Shown: positions 24,876-26,883 of the stretch, in pieces
Layout of the letters: each line of letters starts with the position of its first letter
How positions within the stretch are numbered: the stretch's first letter is position 1
Source of the DNA: Butyrivibrio sp.
Lineage (GTDB): Bacteria > Bacillota_A > Clostridia > Lachnospirales > Lachnospiraceae
Direction of reading: 5' to 3'
Assembly: GCF_024699075.1 (NCBI RefSeq)
Contig: NZ_JAILQF010000197.1
Coordinates: 1 to 26,883 of the forward strand
Length of the DNA stretch: 26,883 nucleotides
Notes under the pieces: generated by a model
What the model saw: the letters and a program-made list of their open reading frames with translations, nothing else
Databases searched by the model: none
What the model was told of the DNA's origin: nothing
Program-made: the position numbers and the translations under genes

Positions 24876-24920
24876 GGACTCTATATAGAGCTTTCTAACA
24901 AAATTAGGGGTTGTAAATAT

Positions 24921-24966
24921 AAAGAACTGTGTTTGACCATTTAAAAGTGGCAATCACAGTTCTTTT
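24921..24966 (+). terminator. Intrinsic terminator after the GH3 unit
   Basis: AAAGAACTGTG and CACAGTTCTTT form a perfect 11-bp outer stem. The inner TTGACCA and TGGCAA continue it with one bulge and a short loop. TTTTG follows. It closes the glycoside-utilisation cluster. Confidence 0.88.
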
Positions 24967-25041
24967 GTTATGAAAAGATTTGCACTGGCCGATATACATA
25001 TTGTTGAAGCTTAGAGCTAATAGGATATGTGTATGTCAACT

Positions 25042-25072
25042 ACCCATGACTTAAAGATAATGGGTTTACGAC
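25042..25072 (+). repeat. Second hairpin resembling an IS200/IS605-type element end
   Basis: ACCCAT and ATGGGT pair around GACTTAAAGATA and are followed by TTACGAC. The look CTACCCAYGAC-TTAAA-...-GGGTTTACGAC resembles hairpins that flank IS200/IS605-family elements, in a degenerate form. No transposase or TnpB gene is present. It lies 26 bases upstream of the start of the DUF5722-like gene, so a regulatory leader is an alternative. Confidence 0.25.
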
Positions 25073-25091
25073 AAACGAAAGGATTTTATTT

Positions 25092-26687
25092 ATGAATTTT
25101 AAGAAAAGAGTCTCTGCTGTGATCCTGGCACTTATGATGGCCTTTGTATTTCTTGCCCCTTCTGATATCCCTGCAGAAGCAGCAGGAACAGTTGCCATAA
25201 CTTCGGCGATCATAGAAGGAAGCAATGTTGTTGTAAAGGCTTCGTCTTCATCAGTTCCATCGAGTGATGATGGTGTATATTATCTTTTTGCCCTTAAGAT
25301 GTATGAAAATACGCCGTCCGGATCACCTGTGGCAAGTGCAGCAGCAGGAACAAGTGCTACATTTTCTTTTGCCCTGGGTAAAGGAACTTCGAGCTGTCAT
25401 CTATATGACAAGTTTGTAGTCGCAACCCTTAATTCAGGCAATTACACTGTTGTTAGCAATGCTCACTATATTACTAATCCTGAAACACTTGCGACCAACA
25501 CATCCTCAAGAAAAAATGATTCCAATAAAAAAGGAATATGGGGTAATGAACTTGGAGGCCTTAATGCAGGTCAGACGGCCTATAATTTTAATATCCATCA
25601 GTTTAGTGTAAGCGAATCTTCAAGTGGAAACTGGACTTATAACGGGAAGACCTGGTCTATTACAGGTAATTTCTCAGGTTATGACCAGCTTATGAAGAAA
25701 TACAATAATCAGGGACTTGCTGTAACAATGGTAGTTCTAAATGGCTACAAGGATGCAGAGTTTGTATATCCTACGGCAAGGGACGGCGGCGGATCATGCC
25801 CTTACTATATGCTCAATACAGCAGATTCAAGAGGACTTGAGAAGCTTGAAGCTTTAATGTCATATATAAGTAACCGTTATAATGGCAGCACAGGCCACGG
25901 CCAGATAGATAACTGGGTAATAGGTAATGAAGTTAATGCATATCTTTCCTGGAATTATCTGCCTTATACAGACGTTGCCACTTATTCAAGAATTTATGCT
26001 GACAGCCTTAGGATCTGCTATAACGCTATCATGAGTGAAAATAAAAATGCCAATGTCTGCATGTGTATCGACCAGATGTGGGACAGAGACAGAACATCTG
26101 ATGTTACATACTATGATGGCAGAGATGTCCTTGATAATGTAAATGCCTATATTAAATCTGAAGGCAATATCAACTGGGGACTTGCCCAGCATCCATACAA
26201 TACACCTTTGTACTGGACTCCGTTCTGGACTCCTATGACATCATATTATGGTTCACTTATAAGTCATAATGCAGCTACTGATATGATCACAATGGAGAAT
26301 ATCGAAGTACTTACAGATTATCTGTGTCAGTCAGATTTCCTTAATAACAAGGGAGCAGTAAGACCTGTATATCTTACGGAATGTGGTTATAGCTCTGCGG
26401 TATATGGTGATCAGAACTCGCAGGCAGCAGGAATCATATATGCATATAACAGAGTTACCAGAAATCAGTATATTAAAGGTATATTTATAAAGAATCTTGA
26501 AGAAAGTAATGAAGAGATAGCTCAGAATCTTTACTTTGGAATCCTTGATTCAAGCGGCAATCAGAAGGTTGCATATGCATACTTCAGGGACATGAACACA
26601 GGCGGATCAGAGAATGCAGCAGCATTTGCCCAGTCTATAATAGGAGCTGAGAAGTGGGCAACAGACATGAGCACATACTCAAGATAA
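25092..26687 (+). CDS. Secreted DUF5722-like putative glycoside hydrolase
   Basis: This 531-residue protein has a Sec signal peptide (FKKR, hydrophobic core, cleavage near AEAA at residue 31) and no lipobox or anchor, so it is released or held by other means. Residues about 33-120 form a beta-rich domain. Residues about 130-500 have a barrel-like pattern with GIWGNELGGLNAGQTAYNFN, NWVIGNEVNA (E280) and VYLTECGYSS (E430). A Glu after an Asn at one strand end and another Glu at a later strand end is the clan GH-A signature of acid/base and nucleophile. The family is recalled as DUF5722; no activity can be assigned. AAAGGA precedes the ATG by eight bases, and terminators on both sides make it monocistronic. 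Confidence 0.8.
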   Translation: MNFKKRVSAVILALMMAFVFLAPSDIPAEAAGTVAITSAIIEGSNVVVKASSSSVPSSDDGVYYLFALKMYENTPSGSPVASAAAGTSATFSFALGKGTSSCHLYDKFVVATLNSGNYTVVSNAHYITNPETLATNTSSRKNDSNKKGIWGNELGGLNAGQTAYNFNIHQFSVSESSSGNWTYNGKTWSITGNFSGYDQLMKKYNNQGLAVTMVVLNGYKDAEFVYPTARDGGGSCPYYMLNTADSRGLEKLEALMSYISNRYNGSTGHGQIDNWVIGNEVNAYLSWNYLPYTDVATYSRIYADSLRICYNAIMSENKNANVCMCIDQMWDRDRTSDVTYYDGRDVLDNVNAYIKSEGNINWGLAQHPYNTPLYWTPFWTPMTSYYGSLISHNAATDMITMENIEVLTDYLCQSDFLNNKGAVRPVYLTECGYSSAVYGDQNSQAAGIIYAYNRVTRNQYIKGIFIKNLEESNEEIAQNLYFGILDSSGNQKVAYAYFRDMNTGGSENAAAFAQSIIGAEKWATDMSTYSR

Positions 26688-26774
26688 GTTTATTATCTGC
26701 GATTTGTATTGACAGAAAAGAATTCTTTTAATTGCATCTATGTGGTAAAACGTGCGAATGTGTACGATATGTAA

Positions 26775-26803
26775 TTGACGATATTTTTTTATAATGAGAT
26801 AAT
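26775..26803 (+). promoter_or_regulatory. Promoter-like TTGACG-17-GATAAT just before the end hairpin
   Basis: TTGACG (26775-26780) and GATAAT (26798-26803) are 17 bases apart, a good sigma-A spacing. The expected start (about 26810) would lie at the foot of the hairpin that follows, leaving a transcript of only about 45-50 bases. It may be a chance match in AT-rich DNA or a promoter of a very short RNA. Confidence 0.3.
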
Positions 26804-26805
26804 AT

Positions 26806-26858
26806 AAAAGAGCAACGCAGTGAGGCGCCGGGAGACTCTCACGCATTGCTCTTTTTAT
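26806..26858 (+). terminator. Intrinsic terminator after the DUF5722-like gene
   Basis: AAAGAGCAACGCAGTGAG pairs with CTCACGCATTGCTCTTT, with one mismatch and one bulged A, around a GC-rich loop. TTTTT follows. It ends the DUF5722-like transcript and could serve a gene beyond the window on the other strand as well, since A-rich sequence precedes the stem. Confidence 0.85.
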
Positions 26859-26883
26859 TTATAATTATCTGACAAAATATACT

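Overview
The window reads as a chromosomal segment of a low-GC, Gram-positive gut or rumen anaerobe, most likely a Butyrivibrio-type member of the Lachnospiraceae. The evidence is the AT-rich codon use (AGA, ATA, AAG), strong GGAGG ribosome sites, lipoprotein signals, GHKL/LytTR signalling genes of the style common in that family, and the density of polysaccharide-degradation genes. This is inference from protein style, not a database match. Every supported gene lies on the + strand, and no rRNA, tRNA, CRISPR array or intact transposase gene was seen. No gene-free gap exceeds 300 bases.

Region 1 (1-8507) is a probable single operon. It holds the tail of a MalG-type sugar permease, a secreted NHL-propeller protein with a C-terminal membrane anchor, a Yip1-family membrane protein, a large membrane-anchored DUF5696-like putative glycosidase, a MalF/MalG permease pair, and a sugar-binding lipoprotein. 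The genes are close or overlapping, down to the 3' end of the second malG-like gene. A 53-bp tandem duplication and two hairpins then separate that gene from the binding-protein gene. The NHL-Yip1-DUF5696 trio sits between two sugar-importer modules and looks like an envelope assembly serving oligosaccharide capture and processing; its function is not known to me.

Region 2 (8598-12164) holds single genes: a surface GH5 (subfamily 4-like) endoglucanase lipoprotein bracketed by hairpin terminators, a P-loop nucleoside/sugar kinase-like protein, a short open stretch resembling the decayed end of a nucleotide-sugar dehydratase, and a DMT/EamA exporter.

Region 3 (12176-14411) is a LytTR two-component system: an AgrA-like regulator followed by an AgrC-like kinase that is split into two frames at a run of eight A. 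Candidate direct-repeat binding sites lie at the operon's own promoter and just after it, upstream of the next operon.

Region 4 (14494-24966) is a glycoside-utilisation cluster: cytoplasmic GH78 alpha-L-rhamnosidase, GPH-family symporter, cytoplasmic GH2 enzyme, then a domain-permuted GH3 beta-glycosidase anchored in the membrane at both ends, with an adjacent four-helix membrane protein. The model is that GH3 works outside, the symporter imports the released rhamnose-containing glycosides, and GH78 and GH2 finish them inside. Region 5 (25092-26860) is a secreted DUF5722-like, (beta/alpha)8-type putative glycosidase and a terminal hairpin.

Starts were chosen by ribosome-binding site, and several genes begin downstream of the longest open frame. 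The points most worth following up are the split kinase, the NHL-Yip1-DUF5696 unit, the doubly anchored GH3 with its small membrane partner, and the 53-bp tandem repeat at a gene end.
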